Shown one piece after another: positions 9,887 to 19,137 of a stretch of 64,000 nucleotides of DNA. A model generated the notes under the pieces. It made no database searches and was not told the origin of the DNA. It saw only the letters and a program-made list of their open reading frames with translations. How positions within the stretch are numbered: the first letter of the stretch is position 1; every line of letters starts with the position of its first letter. Origin of the DNA: Diacronema lutheri (lineage: Eukaryota > Haptophyta > Pavlovophyceae > Pavlovales > Pavlovaceae); contig JAGTXO010000025.1 of NCBI GenBank assembly GCA_019448385.1, positions 310,001-374,000 of the forward strand, given 5' to 3'. The position numbers were made by a program, and so were the translations under genes.

Positions 9887-12688
9887 ATGTCGGGGTTCGT
9901 GCCGCGCACATACTGGGTGGACGACCCGATCGACAACTTTCGGCTACGTGTAACCCTCTTTCATGATGCGCCACCGCGCGCCGACCCGCCGTCGAGCTCG
10001 GCAAGCGCGCGCGCCGGCGCGACGGCCAACGAGGAGGCGGAGGCGCTCCTGCCGTCCAGCAGGCGCGCGCGACGCGCGCAGCGCAGCCGCGCAGCAGACG
10101 GACCGTCGGAGGGCGCGGCAAGTGCGGTGGACGGCAGTCCATCGCGCCCGCCCGCCGCCCTCGCACTGCCGCTCACCCCGTCCGTCGAAAAGGGGACGAG
10201 GCTGAACCCGTACGTGCGCGAGTTTGCGTGGCAGGAGAAGGTCCTCGGCCTCTCGGAGGTGCGCAGGTACCGGCGGAAGGGCGCGCCACGCACGGGCATG
10301 GAAGGCCTCGGCGCGGGGCTCTCCAAAGTCTCGCAGCTCTTTGCGCGCGCCGACGCCGAGACCGGCTTCCGCGACCGCTCGTACGCCGACCAGATCGCCG
10401 AGCTCGACGCGCGCGCGCGAGCCGACGGGCACAAGCAGTTTGACGGCGAAATGCTGCACTCCAAGGTGCATGTCGACCGTTTCGTCGACGTGCGCGAGCT
10501 GCGCTCCAAGGTGACGACGAGCGAGCTCGAGAAGCCCTCGCACCTCGCCGCGCACGTGCTCTCAGGCAGGGCGTACGACGGTGCAGTCTCGGCGGGCGCG
10601 CGCGCCGACGCCGCCACCGACGTCGCCAGCGCGCTCGGCGGGCTGGTCGTCAAGCCGCCGCCATCGCAGGTGATGCACATCGTCGCCGAGCTCGGCGAGC
10701 CCGCCGCGCCGCGCGCGCGCGCTTCGCGCGCCGCGCGTGCCGGCGCCGACGGTGGCGACGGCGCGGACGACAACGACGACGACGACGACGACCTCGAGCA
10801 CGGCCCGGCTGCCCACCTGTTTGTGCTCTGCACGATCAGGGCGTACGGCAACGGGAGACTGGATATGACGCCCGGCTTCTCCGAGCCGGTGCCTGGCTTG
10901 GCCGAGCTACCCGCCGGCGTGGACACCGCCGCCAAGGTCGAGCTTTTCGACCCGGCTGCGCCCGACGCGACGGGCGTCAAGTGGTACAAGCTCGTCGGGA
11001 GCAATTCGCGAGTATGGCGTTTCCGGCTCGACAATTTGGCCGAGCGAAGCGTGGACGAGGCTGAGCGGCGGGCCGAGCGCGCGGCGCGGATGCAGGAGCT
11101 GCTCGCGCGCAAGCACCTCGGCGGCGTCGACTTCACGCCCGCACCGGCGCCCGGAGGATTGAACGCGCACGTGTTCGCCGAGCTCGTCGGCGCGCACGGA
11201 TTCAGCAGCGCGAGCGGCCTGCTCGTGCAGTACTTTGTGCACGTCAACGAGGGCTGGGGCGTGCCGCCAGACGCGCCGCTGCACGGCATGACGCACACGT
11301 GCCACGCGAAGTGGGTGCCGGGTGAGCACGGCGGCGAATACGCCGCGCACTTTGGCCACCCATTCGAGCTGCCGTTTTTCAAACGCACCGGCGGCACGCC
11401 AGGCTCGCAAGGCGGGGCGCGCGAGGGCGCGGCCGTCAGCGGCGCGGGCGACGGCAGCGAATGCGGCGCGACGGGCGATGCGAGCGCCCGCGCGCACGAC
11501 CGTGCGAGCGCTGCGGCGGTGCACGGCGCCGATGGTGGCGGCGGCGGCGGTGGCGGCGCGGGCATGTCGGCGTCCGGGTTTGGATCGGCGAGCATGGGGA
11601 CTATCTTCTTGCAGGTGATGACTCAAACACGCTTCAACAGGTTCATGGTGGAGGGCTACGGGTACGTGCCGCTCCTGCCCACGCCGGGCATGCAGACGTT
11701 GCACGTGGGCACATGGCGTCCGCTCTCCACAATCTCGTCGCACATCCGCCGCTTCTTCGTCTCTGAGGTGCGCGCGCTGCCGTACGTACCCCTGCGCATC
11801 GGGGGAGGTCCGGTGGCGTGCATTGTCCGGTGGCCTGGCGCGCAGCCGCGCGGTGCCGACGGCGCGCTTCCGTGCGCAAAGAGCGGCGTGGAGGCGGGCG
11901 CTGCCAGCCAGCGGGAAGCAGCAAGAAGCCGCTTTGTTGCCGCGCACGCGGCGCGCGCCGTGCGGACCGGGCGCCGTGCGCCGCGCACCCACCGCCGCAA
12001 CGCTGCGCTCTGCTCTGCACGCCGCCCCTGCGCGTTGCGCGCGCGCTCAGGGTGACGAAATCTCCGACCTGCGCTACCTGTGCGTGCCGAGCGGCGTGCC
12101 GTCCCGCGGTCTCAACAAATACGGCTTCACGACCGAGTCGTCAGGCGAGCGCGCGAGATGGCGCGGCGGATCGCCCGCGCTGTGGGCGTGCGCTCGGTCG
12201 TCGCCCCGCCGATGGCGTGTGAGCCTCGGGCTCGCGGCGCGAGCCCGGGTCAGCACACGCGCGCGCCCACGCACGCTTCGCCGCCTCGTCTCGCCCACCG
12301 CGCGCCGCTCGCAGGCTCTGTCGTCCTGCGAATCAACTGCGTCACTCAAGCGGAGCCAAAGCCGGTGCTTGCCAAGGCGCGCGGCACGAACGGCGCGCGC
12401 GTCGCTGAATCGCTCGGCGCGGCTGGCGTGAGTGGTGCGGAAGGCGGAGAAGGCCTGTCCAAAGCCGAGCTGGTCCGCAAGAAGCTGCAGGCCAAGCAGC
12501 TCGAGCGCGAGCAGCAGCTCGCCGCGCGCAGCACCGGCGCGCCGCTCGCGGTGCCAAGGCGGCGCTCGGCAGCCGGTGCGACAAGCGCGGATGTCGGCGC
12601 CGCGGCGCAGGGTGGCGAGCGCCCGGCCGAGTCGGCAATGCCGGAGCCGTCCGTCGCGCCAAGCGACGACGTGCAAGGGCTGTTGTGA
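9887..12688 (+). CDS. MKS1: MKS1, B9-domain protein of the ciliary transition zone
   Basis: Exons 9887-11767, 12051-12144 and 12315-12688 give 782 aa. The N-terminus DDPIDNFRLRVTL and FAWQEKVLGLSEV match the MKS1 N-terminal region. The B9 domain follows (LVQYFVHVNEGWGV; LHGMTHTCHAKW; FLQVMTQTRFNRFMVEGYGY; TLHVGTWRPLSTI) and is completed across the introns by ISDLRYLCVP and KYGFTTESSGSVVLRINCV. MKS1 works with B9D1/B9D2 and the tectonic complex to gate the base of cilia, so the organism builds cilia. Gly/Ala/Asp-rich inserts explain the excess over animal MKS1 (559 aa). The second intron (12145-12314) is GC-AG: exon TCAG, intron GCGAGC, giving the conserved TESSG-SVVLR join in phase 1. Confidence 0.9.
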
Positions 12689-12727
12689 AAGGTCGGTAGC
12701 AGGGCCAGGTCAGGCATCTCCTTTTCC

Positions 12728-13072
12728 TCACGGCGCCTGCGGCTGCGCATCGGCAGCACGGTCGCCATCCGGCGCGGCCGGCGTGTAGACGACCGCCTCG
12801 CACGCCAGCATGCCCGGCTCTGCCGCAGGCCCACTGATGTGCCAGCGGATGACCTCGCCACCAGGCCGCACACGCTCGACCACGAGGCGCTCGTACGCGC
12901 TCGGATCGGCTTGAACGGGGACGACAAAGTCGAGCAGCTCAAAGGAGCTCGGCTCCGGCATGCGCGCCGCTGCACGCGCGAGTGCCGGGCTGCGCGCGCC
13001 CATGCCGCATCTCGAGAGTGGACCGGCGCACCTCGAGAGGGCGACGAGCAGGAGGAGAAAGCCGCCCGCCAT
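12728..13072 (-). CDS. Small secreted or membrane-anchored protein, unknown
   Basis: 114-aa frame starting MAGGFLLLLVALSRCAG, a clear hydrophobic signal peptide or anchor. It is followed by a short domain (FELLDFVVPVQADPSAYERL; GEVIRWHISGPAAEPGM) that looks genuinely coding but was not recognised. It ends 39 bp from the MKS1 stop (tail to tail) and starts 77 bp from the PP2C start (head to head). Confidence 0.6.
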   Translation of the reverse strand: MAGGFLLLLVALSRCAGPLSRCGMGARSPALARAAARMPEPSSFELLDFVVPVQADPSAYERLVVERVRPGGEVIRWHISGPAAEPGMLACEAVVYTPAAPDGDRAADAQPQAP

Positions 13073-13149
13073 GGTCCATACCCGAAATACACGCGGGCGA
13101 GGGCTCTCGCTTTGCCGTCTGCGCAGGGCACAGCAGGGCGCGCGTGGTG

Positions 13150-14696
13150 ATGGAGGTCGCTAGGCTGGTGCGGACAGGGTTGCTGGTCGGGCTGGTGGGC
13201 GCGATCATCCACCTCACGAGCTCGGTGGTCAGCCCGATCGTGCCCTTCTTCGTGATCGGCCTCCTGTACTTCCTCATGCAGATCCCGGGCGGGCCCGGGC
13301 CGGAGCGCACGCCGCCCTTGTTCGACGAGCAGACGCTCGGCAGCGGACTGGGCTTTGGCGTGGCAGCGGTGCAGGGCGGGCGGCCATACATGGAGGACAT
13401 GTACCAGGTCGTCACGTTCAACGCGGAGGACGGGACGAGCGCCGGCAGCACGAGCAAAAACGGTGCGGGCTTGAATAACACGGCGGTCTCATCACCCGCG
13501 GCCGACACGCTCGGCTTGTTAAACTTTTTCGCGGTGTACGACGGCCACGGCGGCAAGCTGGCCGCGCAGTACGTGCATAAGCACCTCGTACCGCGCATTG
13601 TCTCTGCGCTTGAGCAAAACGTCTCCGTCGAGGCCGCCGCGCTCGACGACGGCTCGTCGGTGCTCGGCAAGTCGCTCCGCGAGGGCTTCTTGCAGGCGGA
13701 CGAGGCATTCATTCGGGTGCGCGCGCGCAACGCGTTGGGCGTGCGCCGCGCAGTTGCGACGCGTGCGCACTGTGCGCCCGTGCGCTCTCGCCCCGTCGCC
13801 GCGGCCGGCACACCGTGCTGAACGCGCGCGCGCGGCGCGCGCCCCCCCCCTCCCCAAACCCAGGGCGCCGCAAAGCTCGGGCTGTCGGATGGCTCGACGG
13901 CGATCGCCGCGCTGCTGCAGCGAAACGGCGTGCTCACCGTCGCGAATGTGGGCGACTCGCGCTGCGCGCTCGTGCGCAAGGACGGCTCATGCGTCGCTTT
14001 GTCGTCAGATCACAAGCCGAACCGACCCGATGAGAAAGCGCGCGTGTGCGCGGCTGGCGGGTGGGTGGTGCACCAAGGGTGCTGGCGCGTCGCTGGCGAC
14101 CTCGCCGTCTCGCGCGCGTTCGGCGACCGCCATCTCAAGCGGTATGGCGTCTGCGCCGATCCGGAGCTCACGCGTTTCACCCTCGGTCCGGGTGACAGTT
14201 ACCTCCTCCTCGCAACGGACGGCCTTTGGTGCGCGCGCCCTCGCGGCCGGCCCGCGCGAGCGCACGCGGCGGTGCGAGGAGAGCGCGGCGGCACGCGGCG
14301 TGCTTCGCGGCCACGAACGCAGGCTGCGCGCGCGCGTAACGCTTGACCTTCGCCAACTCCGCGCCCCGCTGCGCCGCGCTTGCGCGCGCGCCGTGCGCCT
14401 CCACGCCCCCGCCCCGCCGCCCCGTGGCGCGCAGGGACGTGGTTAAGGAGCCGGCGTGCGGGCAGGTGCTCTCCAAATGCTCGTCCGCTTTGGAGGGCGC
14501 CAAGGCGCTGTGCACGCTCGCGCTGCGCAGAGGATCGGGCGATAACATCTCGGTCCTCATTATCGATTTGAACAAATTCGCAGCCAGCGCGAGCTTGAGC
14601 GGCTGCGGGCAGAGAGAAAGCGCGCCGGCCGCGGCGGTCGCGGCGCATGGCGCGGTGACGAAGCGGAGCGCGACGGGCAACGGCACGCACGGCTGA
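13150..14696 (+). CDS. Membrane-anchored PP2C-type protein phosphatase (PPM family)
   Basis: Exons 13150-13716, 13864-14228 and 14435-14696 give 397 aa. Residues about 8-45 form one or two hydrophobic segments. The PPM catalytic domain follows with RPYMED at 78-83, FAVYDGHGG (DGHG 131-134), SDGSTAIAALL, ANVGDSRCAL, a GGWV...GDLAVSRAFGD block, LLLATDGLWDVV split by the second intron, and GSGDNISVLIIDL. The metal-binding Asp residues are present, so it should be an active Mn/Mg Ser/Thr phosphatase on a membrane, as in TAP38/PPH1-like or ER-anchored PPMs. Both introns start GTGCGC; the first has a 9-nt C run just before its CAG. Confidence 0.9.
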
Positions 14697-15163
14697 GTCG
14701 CCGCGCCGCGCACGCTGGTGGGCCGGCAGCAGCGGCCGCAGCACTCAGGCGAGGGGAAGGGGTCGGTGCTTCTGTGGCGCCTTTTTCCTCCCGTGCGGCG
14801 GGCCAAACTTGTGCGTCGGCAGTCTGCGGGCGCCTACGCCGCGGCGCACGCGCTCGTCCCGCTCGTGCGCACGCGCGCTTTCATCCGTCGTGGCCGCGGC
14901 AGTCGGCAGTGGACCCACGCCCCCACCCCGCCAGTCGCCACCTGCGAGTCGGCATGGTCGGTGCGTCGGCGAGACGGATTCAGAGGCTGAACAGGCGGGT
15001 CGCCCTTTGCGCGGTGGGCGGCGCCCATGCCACCCCGGAGCTCCCGACACGCTGTCACGGACACCGCGCGTTTCTCGCCCGCGCGAGTGTAGTGTCCGGC
15101 CTTTTACAATGAGTGACACTCGTCGCCCGCTCCGCGCCTCTCCCGCGTGGCTCAATTTGCGCA
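14697..15163. other. Intergenic region without a recognised gene
   Basis: 467 bp between the PP2C stop and the small plastid-protein ATG, both on the plus strand. Frames here are Arg/Ala-rich shadows without motifs. It presumably contains the PP2C 3' UTR and the promoter of the next gene. Confidence 0.4.
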
Positions 15164-15520
15164 ATGTCGTGCAGCCATCCGAGCAGAGTGCTCGCGCTCC
15201 TCGCGGTTGGCTTGGTGGCGGCGAAGGCGTTTAGCGGCCACGCAGTGTCGTCGTCCGTCGTCGTGGCTCGCACAGCGTTTCGGCCTGCGCTTCGCTCGTC
15301 GAGCCGTCAGGTGATGAGCCTCCACTCGCCTGCCGAGCTCGCCTCGTCGCTGGTCGCGATCGCGGCTGATGTGTCGGACGACTTTGACGTGAACTCCCTG
15401 CCCGCGCCAATTCAGAACCTGCTCCTCAGCCCAATCGTCCTTGCAATCCCAATCACGCTCGGCATGACTGTGGCTGGCCTCATCATTCTCTTCCTTCTCT
15501 GGTCGATGGGCGCATTCTGA
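15164..15520 (+). CDS. Small plastid-targeted single-span membrane protein
   Basis: 118-aa protein. Its N-terminus is a signal peptide (RVLALLAVGLVAAKAF) ending in Ala-Lys-Ala-Phe, the phenylalanine-type cleavage context of red-lineage secondary plastids. A basic transit-like stretch (RTAFRPALRSSSRQ) follows. A short acidic segment leads to one strongly hydrophobic C-terminal helix (SPIVLAIPITLGMTVAGLII) ending in WSMGAF. The size and layout suggest a small thylakoid subunit (PsbX/PsbY/PsbW type) or antenna-linked protein, but no family was confidently matched. Confidence 0.6.
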   Translation: MSCSHPSRVLALLAVGLVAAKAFSGHAVSSSVVVARTAFRPALRSSSRQVMSLHSPAELASSLVAIAADVSDDFDVNSLPAPIQNLLLSPIVLAIPITLGMTVAGLIILFLLWSMGAF

Positions 15521-16118
15521 TGCTCGCGCTGCGCCAGAACATGCGCGAAAGCATTTCACGCGGCGTGGGGTTGCTGCGAGTGCATGTTTGCAGCGGACTG
15601 TCAACCTGAGCCATGCCGCACTACGAGGCGCGCAGGCCGCAGGCTCACTTCTGCCATGCCGCTCTGCGTGGCAAGAGTGAGCCTGCGGCGAGTACGCAGC
15701 GAGTGCCTCTGCCCTCGGGATCGACGTGCTTCTCCTCGAACCTGGCGGGAGTCGCAGACTTGCAGAACTGTACGGGTCAGGCAGCCCGGACAACAAGCCG
15801 TGGGCGCGGGGATGCGCCGCTGCGGCGACAGCGCTCGCGATCTCTTGCTGTGCGCGCGCTCCCGATCGCGGCGACAGTGCTTCCGATCGTCCGTGATGCC
15901 GGCGCAGTCGTGCCGGTGCAGTCGTGCGCGAGGATGGCCCGAGTTTGAGTCACTCGGCGGGCTGCAGGCTCCCCGGACTGTTGACTGACTCGTCACTCGC
16001 CGTCCTCCTGGGCTGAGGGCCGGTCTTGACAAATGAGTAGATCAACAGATTGTTACTGCTTTCAAATGTTAAGTCCACAATTTTCAACGTCGTTGCGAGG
16101 TGCAGACGGGCTGCGGGG
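15521..16118. other. Intergenic region with a strong hairpin, no recognised gene
   Basis: 598 bp with clearly lower GC than the flanks, especially 16030-16100. A 111-codon frame at 15613-15948 shows no motif and overlaps the hairpin at 15636-15689. No tRNA-like or snRNA-like signature was confirmed. Confidence 0.4.
15636..15689. repeat. 21-bp inverted repeat (hairpin)
   Basis: Arms 15636-15656 and 15669-15689 are reverse complements apart from one swapped dinucleotide, around a 12-nt loop. The outer 14 bp (GCCGCAGGCTCACT) pair perfectly. It lies 116 bp downstream of the preceding stop codon, so it could be a 3' end structure, a small RNA hairpin, or a relic of a miniature transposable element. 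Confidence 0.55.
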
Positions 16119-17420
16119 ATGCTGCCAGCAGCCGCGACAATGCCGGCGGCCACGAAGGTCCCGGCGAGGCCGCGGCTGTTGCGGACCTGGCGCACGGGCG
16201 TCCCCATCATCCGCGCCGTGCTCGCCGTGCGCTTCTTGCAGAAGGTCGCCACTAAAAAGTCCGACGGCGGCTGGAACAGGGAGGACGGGCTGAGGGCGGT
16301 GCTCAAAGAGACCGAGCAGGATGACTTCTGGGAGCCGTACGGCGCGGTGCCGACGCCCGAGACGACGAACAAGTGGCTCAAGGATTGGATCGCCGAGAAG
16401 CGCGCGCGGCTGACCATCGTGTGTCACGCGCCGGCCGCCTGCCCGCGCTCGCCAGTCGTCGCCGTCGTGCAGAACGGCAGGACCGGGTGTGGGGACGACG
16501 AGGAGGTCCAGTCGGCTAAGCGCGCCAGCGCGGAAACGGAGCCCAACGAGGAATACTTCTGGGAGGTGTTGATGCAAAATGTCATTGACATCGAGAACGA
16601 GATCGAGGAGCGGAAGGCCAAAAAGGCGAAGCGAGTGGCATCGGTCGAGGCTGAGTTCAAGAGCGTCGAGAAGGCAACTTTCGAGAAGGCAGCCTTCGAA
16701 ACCAGGGGAAGCAAGCGGCTGAAGACCAGCCAAGTGATCAACGCGGAGGGCCGCGAAGATGGCGGCGACGACACCGCGGGGCGTGGGTCGAGCAGTCGCT
16801 CCGGCGCGAAGGGCGCCGAGAAGCCGCTGATCCTCGATTTTTCGGGCGACGGCGATGGCTCGGGCTTGGGCGGTGGCCTCACTGGGCAGCCGATGTGCGT
16901 CTTCAACGGCGCCAACCAGGCCAAGGTGGCGCAGGCGGAGGCAGAAAAGGCGACCGCAGACAAAAGAAATGCTGAGCAGCTGGCCAAGAAGATGGCGAAG
17001 GCGCAGATGCTTGCGGTGCAGAACGCGACCAAGGCGGCCGAATCGACGGCTGCTTTGATGGCCACTCTCATCGCCGACTCGCGCGCGCAGGCCGATCGCC
17101 AGGCTGCTCGTGAGGCGTCCGCCGCGAAGCAGCAGCAGGAATTCATGCTCGAGGCGCTCAAGATCATGCGCGCAGAGAAGGCAACCGCATCCGAGACAAC
17201 TGCTGGCCAGCCGGCCAATGACAAGATCGTGGAGGCGCAGATGCTTGCGGTGCAGAACGCGACCAAGGCGGCCGAATCGACGACTGCATTGATGGCCACT
17301 CTGATTGCCGACTCGCGCGCGCAGGCCGATCGTCAGGCTGCTCGTGAGGCGTCCGCCGCGAAGCAGCAGCAGGAATTCATGCTCGAGGCGCTCAAAATCA
17401 TGCGCGGTGCGAAGGACTGA
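16119..17420 (+). CDS. Unknown protein with DNA-binding-like N-terminus and tandem C-terminal repeat
   Basis: About 433 aa. The open frame extends upstream to 16050 but opens with TTG, so ATG 16119 was chosen; an unseen 5' exon is possible. Residues about 25-100 contain Trp-rich helices (GGWNREDGLRAVLKETEQDD; TTNKWLKDWIAEKRARL) of the kind found in Myb/SANT-like or trihelix-like proteins. The middle is charged with a probable nuclear signal (RKAKKAKRV). The C-terminus contains two near-identical 57-aa copies of a helical Ala/Gln-rich unit. Codon use is less GC-rich than neighbours, suggesting a recently acquired or multicopy gene. Confidence 0.6.
   Translation: MLPAAATMPAATKVPARPRLLRTWRTGVPIIRAVLAVRFLQKVATKKSDGGWNREDGLRAVLKETEQDDFWEPYGAVPTPETTNKWLKDWIAEKRARLTIVCHAPAACPRSPVVAVVQNGRTGCGDDEEVQSAKRASAETEPNEEYFWEVLMQNVIDIENEIEERKAKKAKRVASVEAEFKSVEKATFEKAAFETRGSKRLKTSQVINAEGREDGGDDTAGRGSSSRSGAKGAEKPLILDFSGDGDGSGLGGGLTGQPMCVFNGANQAKVAQAEAEKATADKRNAEQLAKKMAKAQMLAVQNATKAAESTAALMATLIADSRAQADRQAAREASAAKQQQEFMLEALKIMRAEKATASETTAGQPANDKIVEAQMLAVQNATKAAESTTALMATLIADSRAQADRQAAREASAAKQQQEFMLEALKIMRGAKD
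17001..17171 (+). repeat. 171-bp direct repeat, copy 1
   Basis: Copy 1 of a tandem in-frame duplication inside the 16119-17420 gene. Copy 2 is at 17235-17405. The copies differ at only a handful of mostly synonymous positions and encode a 57-aa unit beginning AQMLAVQNATKAAEST. Confidence 0.85.
17235..17405 (+). repeat. 171-bp direct repeat, copy 2
   Basis: Copy 2, starting 234 bp after copy 1 and separated from it by a 63-bp linker. The stop codon follows 13 bp later. Few differences imply recent duplication or ongoing homogenisation. Confidence 0.85.
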
Positions 17421-17451
17421 CACATCCAAATGCGTGGTAGGCGCCGGCATG

Positions 17452-17452
<1 letters not shown>

Positions 17453-17505
<53 letters not shown>
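17453..17505. repeat. 53-nt poly(G) tract
   Basis: Uninterrupted run of 53 G between the stop at 17420 and the 3' end of the minus-strand adenylate kinase-like gene (17528). The exact length is likely unreliable in sequencing. It would form G-quadruplex or triplex DNA in vitro. Confidence 0.8.
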
Positions 17506-17506
<1 letters not shown>

Positions 17507-17527
17507 GTTCGCCGACAAGCCTGGTCG

Positions 17528-18274
17528 TCACGAGGGGTGGTCACTGCTGTGCGTGGCGGACGAGCGAAGCGATGCGCCCGCGCCGCTGTCGCTGATCGAA
17601 GCGGTCGCGCTCGCGTTCGGCGCGAGGCCAACCAGCCTCTCCAGAATCGGGAAGAGCTGCGGCCAGCGCACGTCAGCGAACATCTCTTGCACGAGGCCGC
17701 TTTCGCGCTGCGAGTCGAGCCACGGTCGCGTCGTGGCCTCGTATGCGGCCAGCCGCGCTTCAAAGATGGCCGCTGCGTCTGTGCGAGGCGGAATGGGCTC
17801 GCGCGCGGAGCCGCAGCACTCGAGCACGGCCGGCAGCACGCGCCCGTCGCGCAGCACGAGCTCGTCCGGATAAAGGCGTGCAGAGCACGCGGGGCACGAG
17901 CACCGAAGCGGCGCCGACGTGCGGAGCAAATCTGCGTCGGATCGAAGGTGGATGACCTGGCTCACGTCCGTGTGCCGACGAAGGTGGCGCCACTGCTGCG
18001 CGTCGCGCGGGTAGCCTGAGAGCACAAAGCTCGTCGGCGGCCTGCTCCCGCCCCACAGCTGGTCAAGCAGCGGTGCGACCAGCCGCATCGGTAGCAGCGC
18101 GCCCGGACGTGCCGCGAGCTGCGATGCGAGCTCGACGCCGAGGGCCGTCTGGTGCGTGACCTCGAGGTCTATGAGACGGCGCACCGACACGTGCTGCGCG
18201 CCCAGGCGCGAGGCGAGCAGGCGCCCGAGCGTGCACGCGTCCGTCCCGGGCGCGCCAACGAGCGCGACGCGCAT
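17528..18274 (-). CDS. Degenerate adenylate kinase-like protein
   Basis: 248 aa, intronless. The fold order of an NMP kinase is visible: P-loop position GAPGTDACTL at residues 8-17, an NMP-binding helix, FVLSGYPRDAQQW in place of the usual FLLDGFPRT, and a LID-like segment with CSCPAC and a later CC pair that could bind zinc. The P-loop lacks the invariant GK(S/T), and the Asp of DGFPR is Ser, so normal phosphotransfer is doubtful. Alternatives are a nucleotide-sensing pseudokinase or a divergent nucleoside kinase. Its ATG is 17 bp from the ATG of the divergent OTU gene. Confidence 0.65.
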   Translation of the reverse strand: MRVALVGAPGTDACTLGRLLASRLGAQHVSVRRLIDLEVTHQTALGVELASQLAARPGALLPMRLVAPLLDQLWGGSRPPTSFVLSGYPRDAQQWRHLRRHTDVSQVIHLRSDADLLRTSAPLRCSCPACSARLYPDELVLRDGRVLPAVLECCGSAREPIPPRTDAAAIFEARLAAYEATTRPWLDSQRESGLVQEMFADVRWPQLFPILERLVGLAPNASATASISDSGAGASLRSSATHSSDHPS

Positions 18275-18291
18275 TTTGGAATCGTAGCACG
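18275..18291. promoter_or_regulatory. 17-bp gap between divergent start codons
   Basis: Only 17 bp (TTTGGAATCGTAGCACG region) separate the adenylate kinase-like and OTU start codons. Promoters and 5' UTRs must overlap each other's coding sequence. Confidence 0.55.
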
Positions 18292-19128
18292 ATGGCAGAG
18301 CTGGAAACCTTCCTGTCAGGTTTCCAGTATGACGACGAGGATGCGGGCGGCGGGGGCGATGAGACGGTCAGGCAGCGGCACGCGCGGGAGGTCTGTGAGC
18401 TCAAGGAGCGCGTCCGCGCGCTCAAGGCCTCCGCAAAAAAGGCCGAGCGCGAAGCCGTCGTTGCGCAGATCGCGAGTCTCGAGGCCGAGCAGAGAGCGCG
18501 ACACGCTCGAGAGCTCGTCGAGGCGGGCTTGGGCGCGCTCTCGCTCGGCGACGAGAGCACGAGGAGGCCAAAGAAGGGGAACAAGGCGCGAGAACGAAAG
18601 GAGCGCGAGGAGGCCGAACGCGACGCGCGCATGGCGGACGCGCGCAAGAACGCCGGGCCAGCCAAGCGCGACCTCGAGAACGCGCAGCTGTGCGTGCAGC
18701 TCGCGCCACTCGGCCTGCGCGTGCGCGAGGTGATAGCCGACGGCCACTGCCTGTTCCGCGCCGTCGCGTGCCAGCTGACCGACGCCGACGCACAGCCGGC
18801 GGACGAGGCCGTGTGGGCGCTGCGCGGCACCGCGGTCGAGCACATGCGCGCGCACGCCGCGGACTTCCTCCCCTTTTTCGAGGCGACGGAGAGTGCACCG
18901 ACGCTCGACGCATACTGCGCCGAGATGGCGACCACCGCCGCGTGGGGCGGCCAGCTCGAGCTGCGCGCGCTGGCGCAGGCGCTCGGCCGGACGCTGCGCG
19001 TGCACCAGGCGGGGATCGCGCCCGTCGTGATGAATGGCGGAGCGGGGGGCGTCGCTGTTGAGCTCTCGTACCACCAGCACGCCTACGGGCTGGGCGAGCA
19101 CTATAATGCGGTGCAGCCCACGTCCTGA
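18292..19128 (+). CDS. OTU-family deubiquitinase, OTUD6-like
   Basis: 278 aa, intronless. The N-terminal half is a charged coiled coil (RQRHAREVCELKERVRALKA) as in OTUD6A/B. The OTU domain has the catalytic IADGHCLFRAV loop (D150, C153) and the C-terminal GEHYNAV histidine (H270). Between them lie the WGGQLELRALAQALG and SYHQHAYGLGEHY blocks typical of OTUD6. It should be a cysteine protease removing ubiquitin, acting in translation or proteostasis by analogy with OTUD6B. Its stop lies 9 bp from the stop of the convergent PAN-like gene. Confidence 0.88.
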   Translation: MAELETFLSGFQYDDEDAGGGGDETVRQRHAREVCELKERVRALKASAKKAEREAVVAQIASLEAEQRARHARELVEAGLGALSLGDESTRRPKKGNKARERKEREEAERDARMADARKNAGPAKRDLENAQLCVQLAPLGLRVREVIADGHCLFRAVACQLTDADAQPADEAVWALRGTAVEHMRAHAADFLPFFEATESAPTLDAYCAEMATTAAWGGQLELRALAQALGRTLRVHQAGIAPVVMNGGAGGVAVELSYHQHAYGLGEHYNAVQPTS

Positions 19129-19137
19129 GTCTTTCCA

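Noticed and set aside
9961-11595. 544-codon open frame antisense to MKS1
   Set aside because: Shadow of MKS1; low complexity, no domain, no splice-compatible context.
15613-15948. 111-codon frame downstream of the small plastid protein
   Set aside because: Overlaps a hairpin, has no motif and unremarkable composition; not supported as a gene.
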